From a bacterium UBA1790 (GTDB taxonomy: Bacteria; Bacteroidota; Bacteroidia; Bacteroidales; Muribaculaceae): a stretch of 5,968 nt of DNA. The notes beneath the pieces were generated by a model. The model searched no databases, had not been told where the DNA came from, and saw only the letters and a list, made by a program, of their open reading frames with translations. Where the stretch lies: NCBI GenBank assembly GCA_002314465.1, contig DCGA01000127.1, positions 22,540-28,507 of the forward strand, given 5' to 3'. Positions 1 to 5,885 of the stretch are shown piece by piece. The translations under genes and the position numbers were made by a program. Within the stretch, counting starts at the first letter, position 1. The number at the start of each line of letters is the position of its first letter.

Positions 1-32
1 TCACCCGTAACCATAAAGTAACTTGCTTTTAG

Positions 33-64
33 TTTGGAATTTCGCCGTTTTTAGTCTATCTTTG
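33..64 (+). promoter_or_regulatory. Bacteroides-type promoter of the pepD gene
   Basis: A TTTG at 33-36 (-33 box) and TATCTTTG at 57-64 match the Bacteroidota primary sigma factor consensus (TTTG and TAnnTTTG) with a 20-base spacer. Transcription would be expected to start a few bases past position 64, around 69-71, leaving a leader of about 20 bases before the ATG at 91. The leader has no clear Shine-Dalgarno sequence, as is usual in this phylum. The start point is inferred from the consensus spacing. Confidence 0.8.
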
Positions 65-80
65 TGGTATAAACCATAAA
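61..80. repeat. imperfect inverted repeat over the pepD -7 box and start point
   Basis: TTTGTGGT at 61-68 faces ACCATAAA at 73-80 across the 4-base centre ATAA. Seven of eight positions pair; the eighth (64/77) is G opposite T. The dyad covers the right half of the -7 box and the probable transcription start. Its right arm plus flanks, AACCATAAAG (72-81), is repeated exactly in direct orientation at 9-18, upstream of the -33 box. It could be an operator, but short AT-rich dyads also arise by chance. Confidence 0.35.
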
Positions 81-90
81 GACTTTTGAC

Positions 91-1569
91 ATGAAACAAA
101 CTTTTTACGAAATCTTTAGTGAACTTAACCGCGTTCCGCGTCCCTCGCATCACGAGGAGCGCGTGGCCGACTGGTTGTGCCAGTTTGCCGAGAAGCATGG
201 TCTTAAATACCGTCGTGACGGCCAGAACTGTGTTGTCATCGAGAAACCTGCCACTCCGGGCTACGAAGATGCCGAACCTGTTGTGATTCTCAATCACATG
301 GACATGGTGTGCGTTGCCAAGGACGGCTACCTGCGCGATGGCCGCAAGTATGACCCCATGACCGATGCAATCATCCCCTATGTAGAGACCGACGAGAACG
401 GTGTTCGCTGGATGAAAGCCGAGGGCACATCACTGGGTGCCGATAACGGCGTGGGTTTGTCTATGGCACTCGCTGTGCTCACCGATGACACGCTTGTTCA
501 CCCCGCAATCGAGGTGCTCACCACAACCAACGAGGAAGACGGCATGAGCGGAGCCGAGGGGCTCAGCCTTGACTTTATCAAGGGCCGCAAGATTCTTAAC
601 CTCGACAGTGAGGACTACGACACAGTCACTGTAGGTGCGGCTGGCGCATTCCTGCAGGTTGCTCACTGGACACCATCGTGGAAAGAGGTTCCCGAGGGAT
701 ACGTATATCGTCGCATCGTGGTTGACGGCGGTTTGGGTGGTCACTCGGGCTTGGACGTGCACAAGAAACGCTGCAACTGCAACCACCAACTGGGTATCTT
801 CTTCTCGGGCGAGGTAGTTAATGCTCTCATTAACGGGCAGATGGTGGTTTGCACAATGAATGGTGGTACCGCTAACGCGTCTATCGCATCAGGTGCCAGT
901 GCAGTAGTTGCCATTGACCCTGCTATCGATGAGGTTCTCGCAGGACTCGTGGCTCAATTCAACGAAACACTTAAGCAGACATACAGCGAGACCGATCCCG
1001 GCATCAATATGCGCATAGAGGAAACAGCAGCATGCGACAAATGCCTTGATAACGAAGTGGCGCTGAATGTGCTTCGCAGCATTCCCGCACTGCCTTGCGG
1101 TGTGATTGAGATGCATGAGGAAATCCCCGGAACAGTGATGACAAGCAACAATGTGGGCGTGCTGTACACTGCCGATGACGACATTACAGTGTCGTGCCAC
1201 ACCCGCAGTTTCAGCAATGATGAGATGCATCGCTTTGCCGAGGCTATCAAGGAAACATTCCAAGGCCGTAACGCAACTGTGGTACAACTCATGGACACCG
1301 GTTCATGGTTCGAAGACACTAAGTCAACTCTGCTCGAGACTACATGCAACACATTCAATGATGTATTGGGATTTGAACCCAAGAAGGTTGCAATTCATGC
1401 GGTGCTCGAATGTGCACACTTTGTAGAAAAATATCCCGGTGTGCAGATTGCCTCTATAGGCCCGCTCATCATTGAGCCGCACAGCACCAGCGAGCGCATC
1501 AACCTCAACACTGCCGACGACATCTGGAAGGTGACAGTGGAACTTCTGCGTCGCCTTGCTACCAAGTAA
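91..1569 (+). CDS. pepD: aminoacyl-histidine dipeptidase, M20C family (PepD type)
   Basis: A 492-residue cytosolic zinc dipeptidase (E. coli PepD is about 485), expected to cleave Xaa-His and other dipeptides; no signal peptide is visible. The two-metal site is complete: NHMDMV supplies His69 and the catalytic-site Asp71, SLGADNGVG the bridging Asp118, NEEDG the general base Glu148 and ligand Glu149, LDSED Asp172, and PHSTSE His464. The spacings 118-148-172 equal those of E. coli PepD (119-149-173). The lid domain (roughly residues 190-390) begins near GGHSG (216-220). Oddly, several usually conserved family stretches differ: CNCNHQL (228-234) where GNANKLL is typical, NASIASGA (262-269) where NAIPREA is typical, and HAVLECA (436-442) where HAGLECG is typical. 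The frame is intact, so this is divergence rather than frameshift. The gene has its own promoter and terminator. Substrate range may differ from classical PepD. Confidence 0.93.
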   Translation: MKQTFYEIFSELNRVPRPSHHEERVADWLCQFAEKHGLKYRRDGQNCVVIEKPATPGYEDAEPVVILNHMDMVCVAKDGYLRDGRKYDPMTDAIIPYVETDENGVRWMKAEGTSLGADNGVGLSMALAVLTDDTLVHPAIEVLTTTNEEDGMSGAEGLSLDFIKGRKILNLDSEDYDTVTVGAAGAFLQVAHWTPSWKEVPEGYVYRRIVVDGGLGGHSGLDVHKKRCNCNHQLGIFFSGEVVNALINGQMVVCTMNGGTANASIASGASAVVAIDPAIDEVLAGLVAQFNETLKQTYSETDPGINMRIEETAACDKCLDNEVALNVLRSIPALPCGVIEMHEEIPGTVMTSNNVGVLYTADDDITVSCHTRSFSNDEMHRFAEAIKETFQGRNATVVQLMDTGSWFEDTKSTLLETTCNTFNDVLGFEPKKVAIHAVLECAHFVEKYPGVQIASIGPLIIEPHSTSERINLNTADDIWKVTVELLRRLATK

Positions 1570-1591
1570 TGACTTGAGTTGAAATAACTAT

Positions 1592-1632
1592 AATGCCCGC
1601 TATTGGTTGCCAGTAGCGGGCATTTTCATTTT
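1592..1632 (+). terminator. intrinsic terminator after pepD
   Basis: A stem runs from 1592-1605 to 1611-1624 with loop GTTGC (1606-1610). It contains the GC-rich arms GCCCGCTA and TAGCGGGC and one T-G wobble (1603/1613). It is followed by TTTTCATTTT (1623-1632), a T-rich tail interrupted by CA. It lies 22 bases after the pepD stop codon and separates pepD from the promoter of the next operon. Confidence 0.85.
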
Positions 1633-1640
1633 CGTGATGT

Positions 1641-1662
1641 AAAATAAATAGTTATTTATTTT
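1641..1662. repeat. perfect AT-rich inverted repeat touching the -33 box
   Basis: AAAATAAATA (1641-1650) and TATTTATTTT (1653-1662) are exact reverse complements around the 2-base centre GT. The right arm runs into the -33 TTTG (1660-1663) of the ABC-antiporter operon promoter. A perfect 10-bp dyad here would suit a dimeric regulator that blocks or recruits polymerase. It could also be a weak back-up hairpin after the pepD terminator, or an A/T-rich upstream element. No regulator is encoded in this window. Confidence 0.6.
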
Positions 1663-1690
1663 GTAGTGACGTCTTCATGCAGTAACTTTG
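1660..1690 (+). promoter_or_regulatory. Bacteroides-type promoter of the ABC-antiporter operon
   Basis: TTTG at 1660-1663 and TAACTTTG at 1683-1690 match the Bacteroidota consensus with a 19-base spacer. The expected transcription start is near 1695, only about 12 bases before the ATG at 1707, so the leader is very short and has no Shine-Dalgarno sequence. No other consensus promoter was noticed between 3400 and 3565, so this one probably drives all three downstream genes. Confidence 0.8.
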
Positions 1691-1706
1691 CCTAAAATTC
1701 ACGGTA

Positions 1707-2351
1707 ATGAATAAAATCGAACTGATAAATATGCTTCCGGCGGTCTTTGCCGGACGCGAGGACACCGGTAGCGAGGTGTGGCTGCGCAGCGTCACTTTTG
1801 AGCGTGGACGCAACTACCTCATCACTGCCGAGAGCGGCACCGGCAAGTCCTCGTTGTGCAGTTACATCTATGGCTACCGTAATGACTTTAGCGGTGCTTT
1901 GCTGCACGACGGACGCGACGTGAACACCCTCTCGGTTGCCGAGTGGTGTGAGGCACGCCGCCGACACATTGCCTATCTGCCGCAGGAACTGCGCCTCTTC
2001 CCCGAACTCACCGCAATGGAAAATATCCTGCTCAAAAACCAACTCACCGGTTTCAAGACGCAGGCACAGATCATGCAGTTGCTCGAGGAACTGGGAATCC
2101 CCGAGAAGGCCGACAGCCCTGTGGCTCGCCTCTCGATAGGTCAGCAGCAGCGTGTTGCCATCGTGCGCACCCTGTGCCAACCTGCCGACTTTATTTTGCT
2201 TGACGAGCCTGTGAGCCACCTCGACGAGACCAACAATCGCATCGTGGCACGCCTTGTCACCGAGGAAGCGCAGCGTCAGGGAGCAAGCATCATCGCCACC
2301 TCGGTGGGCAATAACGTATTAATCAACGTAGACGAGGAACTGAAACTATGA
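1707..2351 (+). CDS. ABC transporter ATP-binding protein partnering an FtsX-like permease
   Basis: A 214-residue cytosolic ATPase subunit of the LolD/MacB/FtsE-like group. Visible motifs are Walker A AESGTGKSS (41-49; Lys47, Ser48), Q-loop Gln93 in YLPQELRLFPE, signature LSIGQQQRV (142-150), Walker B FILLDEP (162-168; Asp166, catalytic Glu167) and D-loop SHLDE (170-174). Two departures are plain. The first Walker A glycine is alanine, and the H-loop, usually THD, reads ATSVGNN, so the switch histidine is replaced by Ser199. Walker A Lys and Walker B Glu remain, so ATP binding and probably hydrolysis are retained, perhaps with altered rate or coupling. The stop overlaps the permease start (ATGA, 2348-2351), implying translational coupling and a one-to-one complex. 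ATG 1707 is preferred because MNKIELINM resembles the first strand of such domains; Met9 (1731) would give a longer leader. Cargo is unknown. Confidence 0.9.
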   Translation: MNKIELINMLPAVFAGREDTGSEVWLRSVTFERGRNYLITAESGTGKSSLCSYIYGYRNDFSGALLHDGRDVNTLSVAEWCEARRRHIAYLPQELRLFPELTAMENILLKNQLTGFKTQAQIMQLLEELGIPEKADSPVARLSIGQQQRVAIVRTLCQPADFILLDEPVSHLDETNNRIVARLVTEEAQRQGASIIATSVGNNVLINVDEELKL

Positions 2352-3538
2352 AACTGATATGGAAATTGCTGCGTAAGCACATCAGTGCCTCGCAATTGAT
2401 AGGTTTTTCTATCGCCAATCTGGTGGGCCTCACCATCGTTATCCTGGCGGTGCAGTTCTACGAGGACGTTAAACCTGTGTTTAACGATGAAGAGAGTTTC
2501 ATAAGTAAGGACTATCTTGTGATTACACGCAATGTCACCGGCGTAGGGGCTATGTTGGGCAACTCGGGCGAGTTCGGCGATGCCGATATTGCCGACATCG
2601 AGGCTCAGCCGTGGTGTCGCAAGGTTGGTCGTTTTGCCAATAGCGAATACTCCATTTACGCTACCATCGGGCTCACTGGCGACCGTGCCATGCGCACCCA
2701 GTTCTTCTTTGAGTCAATTCCCGGCGATTTCATCGATGTGAACGATGCCGAGTGGGGGTTCAATCCTGCCCGTCCCGAGATTCCGGTCATTGTATCGCGC
2801 GACTATATCTCGCTCTATAACTTTGGCTTTGCCGCCACACAGGGACTCCCGCAACTCAGCGAGAGTATGATGGGCAAGATACCACTGTCTTTTACTCTCA
2901 CCGGTAAGGGACTCAACGAGGTTCTCCCCGGACGCATTGTGGGGTTCTCTAATCGTCTTAACACTGTCATTGTACCCGAGGAGTTCATGCAGTGGGCCAA
3001 CGAGCGCTATGGCACGGGCATGAAGCAGCAACCATTGCGCCTCATCGTGGAGGTAAACAGCCCGGGCGATATCAAGATCGAGAACTACATGAAGGATCAC
3101 CACTACGACGTTGCCGGCGACAAGATGTCGTCGAGCAAGGCCAACTACTTCCTGACCCTCATCATAGGCATTGTGGTGGTTGTGGGTATCATCATCAGTC
3201 TGCTGTCGTTCTTCGTGCTCATGCTCAGCATCTACCTGCTGCTGCAGAAGAACACCCGCAAGCTGCAGGACCTCTTGCTGCTGGGTTATTCGCCGGCCGA
3301 GGTGTCTAAACCCTACATCAATATGGTGATTGTTATCAATGCCAGCGTGTTGCTGTTGTCGCTGGTTATCATGCTCCTGGGACGCAACTACTATATGGGC
3401 ATGCTCAGTGTCTTCGGTACAGGTGGCGCAGGCATCTGGGTGTCACTCATCGTGGGCGTGGTCATCATGGGCCTTATAACCACAGGCAACGTCATTGCTA
3501 TCAAGCGCAAGATTGCATCACTGTGGCGCAACTCCTGA
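2348..3538 (+). CDS. FtsX-like ABC transporter permease
   Basis: A 396-residue inner-membrane protein with the type VII (MacB/LolCE/FtsX) layout. A short basic cytoplasmic N-terminus is followed by TM1 (about 16-37), a large extracytoplasmic domain (about 40-264), then TM2 (about 267-299), TM3 (about 323-344) and TM4 (about 360-383), ending in a basic tail. Between TM2 and TM3, KNTRKLQDLLLLGYSPAEVSK (301-321) has the charge and helix pattern of the coupling segment by which FtsX-family permeases dock to their ATPase. Proteins of this class extract lipoproteins, drive tripartite efflux, or signal across the membrane to cell-wall enzymes; which applies here cannot be told. The outer domain has no family motif I recognise. 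It is a single permease, so a homodimer with two ATPase subunits is likely. Translation is coupled to the ATPase through the 4-base overlap. Confidence 0.85.
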   Translation: MKLIWKLLRKHISASQLIGFSIANLVGLTIVILAVQFYEDVKPVFNDEESFISKDYLVITRNVTGVGAMLGNSGEFGDADIADIEAQPWCRKVGRFANSEYSIYATIGLTGDRAMRTQFFFESIPGDFIDVNDAEWGFNPARPEIPVIVSRDYISLYNFGFAATQGLPQLSESMMGKIPLSFTLTGKGLNEVLPGRIVGFSNRLNTVIVPEEFMQWANERYGTGMKQQPLRLIVEVNSPGDIKIENYMKDHHYDVAGDKMSSSKANYFLTLIIGIVVVVGIIISLLSFFVLMLSIYLLLQKNTRKLQDLLLLGYSPAEVSKPYINMVIVINASVLLLSLVIMLLGRNYYMGMLSVFGTGGAGIWVSLIVGVVIMGLITTGNVIAIKRKIASLWRNS

Positions 3539-3565
3539 TATAACCGTACCTTATAAAACATAGAT

Positions 3566-5806
3566 ATGAACGAACAAGTTATACAAAGCCTCATTAGCGA
3601 CCTTGCCCTCATTCTCATGCTGGGTGCGGTGGCAACTGTGCTTTTCAAGAAACTCAAGCAACCGGTCGTCTTGGGATACATTGTGGCTGGTTTTATTGCA
3701 AGTCCCCATTTTGCACTTTTCCCCAGTGTGGCAAGCGGGGAGAACATTGAGTTCTGGGCACAGATAGGTATCATTGTCCTTTTGTTCTCACTTGGTCTTG
3801 AGTTCAGTTTCAAGAAACTCGTCAATGTGGGTGTTTCGGCTGTAATCAGTGCGGGACTCATTGTTATGGGTATGTTGGGACTGGGATTTTTTGTGGGCAA
3901 ACTCTTAGGCTACGGTCTTGTCGATAGCCTCTTCCTCGGCGGTATGTTGTCCATGTCATCAACCACTATCATTCTCAAGGCTCTTACCGACCTGAACATG
4001 CGTCAGCGCCGTTTTGTACCCATGATTTTTGCTGTACTCATCGTTGAGGACCTCTTTGCGGTGGTGCTCATGGTGGTGCTGTCGAGTGTCGCGGTCAACA
4101 ATACGGTTGCGGGCGGACAGATGCTTGAGAGTGTCCTCAAACTCTCGTTCTTCCTTATCATCTGGTTTGTGGTGGGCATCTTCATGATACCCTCGGTATT
4201 CAAGCGTTACAGGCGTCTCATTACCGACGAGATGATGCTCATCATCAGCATGGGCCTGTGTTTCCTCATGGCAATCTTCTCGGTCAACTCGGGCTTCTCG
4301 CTTGCGCTCGGAGCCTTCGTGATGGGTTCTATCCTTGCGGGAACGGTCGAGGCTCGACGCATCGAGCGCATCGTGTCGCCCATCAAGGACCTCTTTGGCG
4401 CTGTGTTCTTCATTTCGGTGGGCATGATGGTCGATCCCACGGTTATTGTTGAGCATGCCGGCACCATTGCTCTGCTTGCTGCTGTGGTTGTCGTGGGTAT
4501 GATTTTATTCGGCACGGTCGGTATGCTTGCTACGGGCCAGCCTCTCAAAAGTGCCGTGGAGAGTGGTTTCGCACTCACGCAGATAGGTGAGTTCTCGTTC
4601 ATCATTGCATCAATGGGTACTTCTCTCGGAGTGCTCAAGAGCAGCACCTATCCCATCATTGTGGCTGTTTCGGTTATAACCACATTCACTACACCCTTCT
4701 TCATCAAGAGTGCCGAGGGTGCCTATAACGGACTCGTTCGTATCTTGCCCAAGCGTATGCTTAATGCACTGGGCGGTTATAGCAAGACCGCCAACAATGG
4801 CGAATTGCCCGAGGCCCGCGAGATATGGAAGAATGTCACCCAGCGCTACTTCCTGCGACTGGTGCTGTATTCTTCGGTTGTCATTGGCATTTACTGGGTG
4901 TGCGCTGATTATCTGTGGCCTGCTATTGACAAGGGCATTAATGTATGTTGGGACAATATTCTGTGGGCTGCCATCACGTTGGTTCTCGTTTTGCCATTCC
5001 TCTTTGCCATCATGATGCCTCCCATCAGGAGCAGTGAGCGCGAAAGGCTTATCGAACTCGAGGGTCGTGTTTCCTATGTCCCCGTCGTGATAATGGAGTT
5101 GGTAAGTGGTATTCTTGCCGTCACGTTCATTATATTATTGCTTCGTAAGGTGTTCTATGGCTGGGCTTCGGTTCTTGCATCGCTCATTGCGATTATTGTG
5201 GCGACGTTCCTTTTCACTCCGGCTCTGCGCAAACACTTGGCTCGACTTGAGCGTCGTTTCATAGGCAATGTCAATGTGCGCGAGAATCATCGCACGGGTC
5301 ACGGCAACACTTTGGTTAGCGACATGCACCTTGCCTACATGGTTGTGGGACATGGCTGCCCCTTTGCGGGAGATACTCTCCAGCGTGCCGAACTGCGTCG
5401 CAAGTATGGTGTGAATGTTGTGAATATTGAACGCTCGGGTACCTTATATCCCGTTCCTAACGGCGACATGCGCATTTTCCCTGGCGACACACTGGGTATT
5501 ATAGGCACCGAGGAACAGATTGAGAAACTTTTGCCGCTTGTCGAGGCCGAGACTAAGTCTGCGCAGGCTTATTCTGGCGAGGCTCGTTTTGTGCACTACG
5601 CGCTCACACACGACTCCGACCTCATAGGCCGCACTCTCAGCGAAGCACGCCTGCGCGAGGATTATAGCACCCTGCTTGTGGCTTTGCAGCGTAAGGATGC
5701 CGATGGCTCTGACCACTACTTGCCACCTACACCCGAGATGATGTTCCTCGAGGGCGATATCCTGTGGCTCGTTGGCGACCCTGCAACCATTAAGCCTCTC
5801 CTGTAA
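3566..5806 (+). CDS. CPA2 monovalent cation:proton antiporter with tandem RCK_C domains
   Basis: A 746-residue inner-membrane antiporter of the KefB/GerN class, expected to exchange K+ or Na+ for protons. Residues about 10-382 form the Na+/H+ exchanger fold, with the CPA2 hallmarks LLFSLGLEFSFKKL (72-85), LSMSSTTIILKAL (128-140), the ion-site pair Glu161-Asp162 in VLIVEDLFAVVL, FFISVGMMVDP (281-291) and ALTQIGEFSF (336-345). A linker (about 383-425) leads to about four further membrane segments (roughly 427-448, 464-485, 503-526, 530-550). Two RCK_C (TrkA-C) domains follow, about 587-660 and 672-746, each ending in a FPGDTLGIIG or LEGDILWLVG type strand. No GxGxxG Rossmann RCK_N domain is present, so control by NAD(H) or glutathione as in KefC is not supported; an ion or small ligand is more likely. 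It lies 27 bases after the permease, with no promoter or terminator between. Ion preference cannot be read from sequence. Confidence 0.92.
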   Translation: MNEQVIQSLISDLALILMLGAVATVLFKKLKQPVVLGYIVAGFIASPHFALFPSVASGENIEFWAQIGIIVLLFSLGLEFSFKKLVNVGVSAVISAGLIVMGMLGLGFFVGKLLGYGLVDSLFLGGMLSMSSTTIILKALTDLNMRQRRFVPMIFAVLIVEDLFAVVLMVVLSSVAVNNTVAGGQMLESVLKLSFFLIIWFVVGIFMIPSVFKRYRRLITDEMMLIISMGLCFLMAIFSVNSGFSLALGAFVMGSILAGTVEARRIERIVSPIKDLFGAVFFISVGMMVDPTVIVEHAGTIALLAAVVVVGMILFGTVGMLATGQPLKSAVESGFALTQIGEFSFIIASMGTSLGVLKSSTYPIIVAVSVITTFTTPFFIKSAEGAYNGLVRILPKRMLNALGGYSKTANNGELPEAREIWKNVTQRYFLRLVLYSSVVIGIYWVCADYLWPAIDKGINVCWDNILWAAITLVLVLPFLFAIMMPPIRSSERERLIELEGRVSYVPVVIMELVSGILAVTFIILLLRKVFYGWASVLASLIAIIVATFLFTPALRKHLARLERRFIGNVNVRENHRTGHGNTLVSDMHLAYMVVGHGCPFAGDTLQRAELRRKYGVNVVNIERSGTLYPVPNGDMRIFPGDTLGIIGTEEQIEKLLPLVEAETKSAQAYSGEARFVHYALTHDSDLIGRTLSEARLREDYSTLLVALQRKDADGSDHYLPPTPEMMFLEGDILWLVGDPATIKPLL

Positions 5807-5833
5807 CACTTCCCCGTCATTACAAGAAACAAC

Positions 5834-5864
5834 AAGGGCGCGTCACCATGTGTGACGCGCCCTT
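5834..5864. terminator. bidirectional terminator between convergent genes
   Basis: A perfect 13-bp stem, AAGGGCGCGTCAC (5834-5846) with GTGACGCGCCCTT (5852-5864), encloses loop CATGT. It lies 27 bases after the antiporter stop codon. On the + strand it is followed by a modest T-rich run (ATTCCTTTTAG). On the - strand it is followed by a better one (TTGTTGTTTCTTG), so it probably serves both the antiporter operon and the opposing rubrerythrin-like gene. Confidence 0.85.
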
Positions 5865-5870
5865 ATGCAT

Positions 5871-5885
5871 TCCTTTTAGAAAGGA
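5871..5885. repeat. small inverted repeat at the end of the rubrerythrin-like gene
   Basis: TCCTTT (5871-5876) and AAAGGA (5880-5885) pair around TAG. The repeat directly abuts the - strand stop codon at 5886-5888 and precedes the large terminator hairpin. It could help stabilise the 3' end of that transcript, but six AT-rich base pairs make a weak hairpin. Confidence 0.4.

Noticed and set aside
19..25. TAACTTG as a second -7 box upstream of pepD
   Set aside because: It lacks one T of TAnnTTTG and has no room in the window for a -33 box, whereas 33-64 is a full match.
1..297. - strand open frame at the left edge, 98 residues
   Set aside because: It runs over the pepD promoter and the first 200 bases of pepD, and lacks any recognisable motif.
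769..810. Possible paired frameshifts in pepD where CNCNHQL replaces the usual GNANKLL
   Set aside because: The reading frame keeps the family residues R, N and N at matching spacing (RCNCN against RGNAN), and the frame continues normally on both sides, so substitutions explain it better.
772..1044. Cys-x-Cys and CxxC in pepD as an extra zinc or iron-sulfur site
   Set aside because: The two pairs are about 85 residues apart, no other metal-binding pattern surrounds them, and nothing in the sequence shows that they meet in the fold.
430..1382. Open frames on the - strand inside pepD
   Set aside because: They overlap each other and the well-supported dipeptidase frame, and their products resemble no protein family I know.
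1707..3538. Naming the ABC pair FtsE-FtsX
   Set aside because: The ATPase lacks the strong conservation typical of FtsE and has an altered H-loop, and no cell-division gene is nearby. Only the general FtsX-like fold is supported.
3391..4647. Long open frames on the - strand opposite the antiporter (for example 3391-3900, 3959-4456 and 4207-4647)
   Set aside because: They lie fully opposite a strongly supported membrane protein gene, their translations are low-complexity or highly charged with no family resemblance, and they have no promoter motif. They are codon-bias shadows.
5865..5870. ATGCAT palindrome between the terminator and the small hairpin
   Set aside because: A 6-base palindrome is expected often by chance and has no further context.
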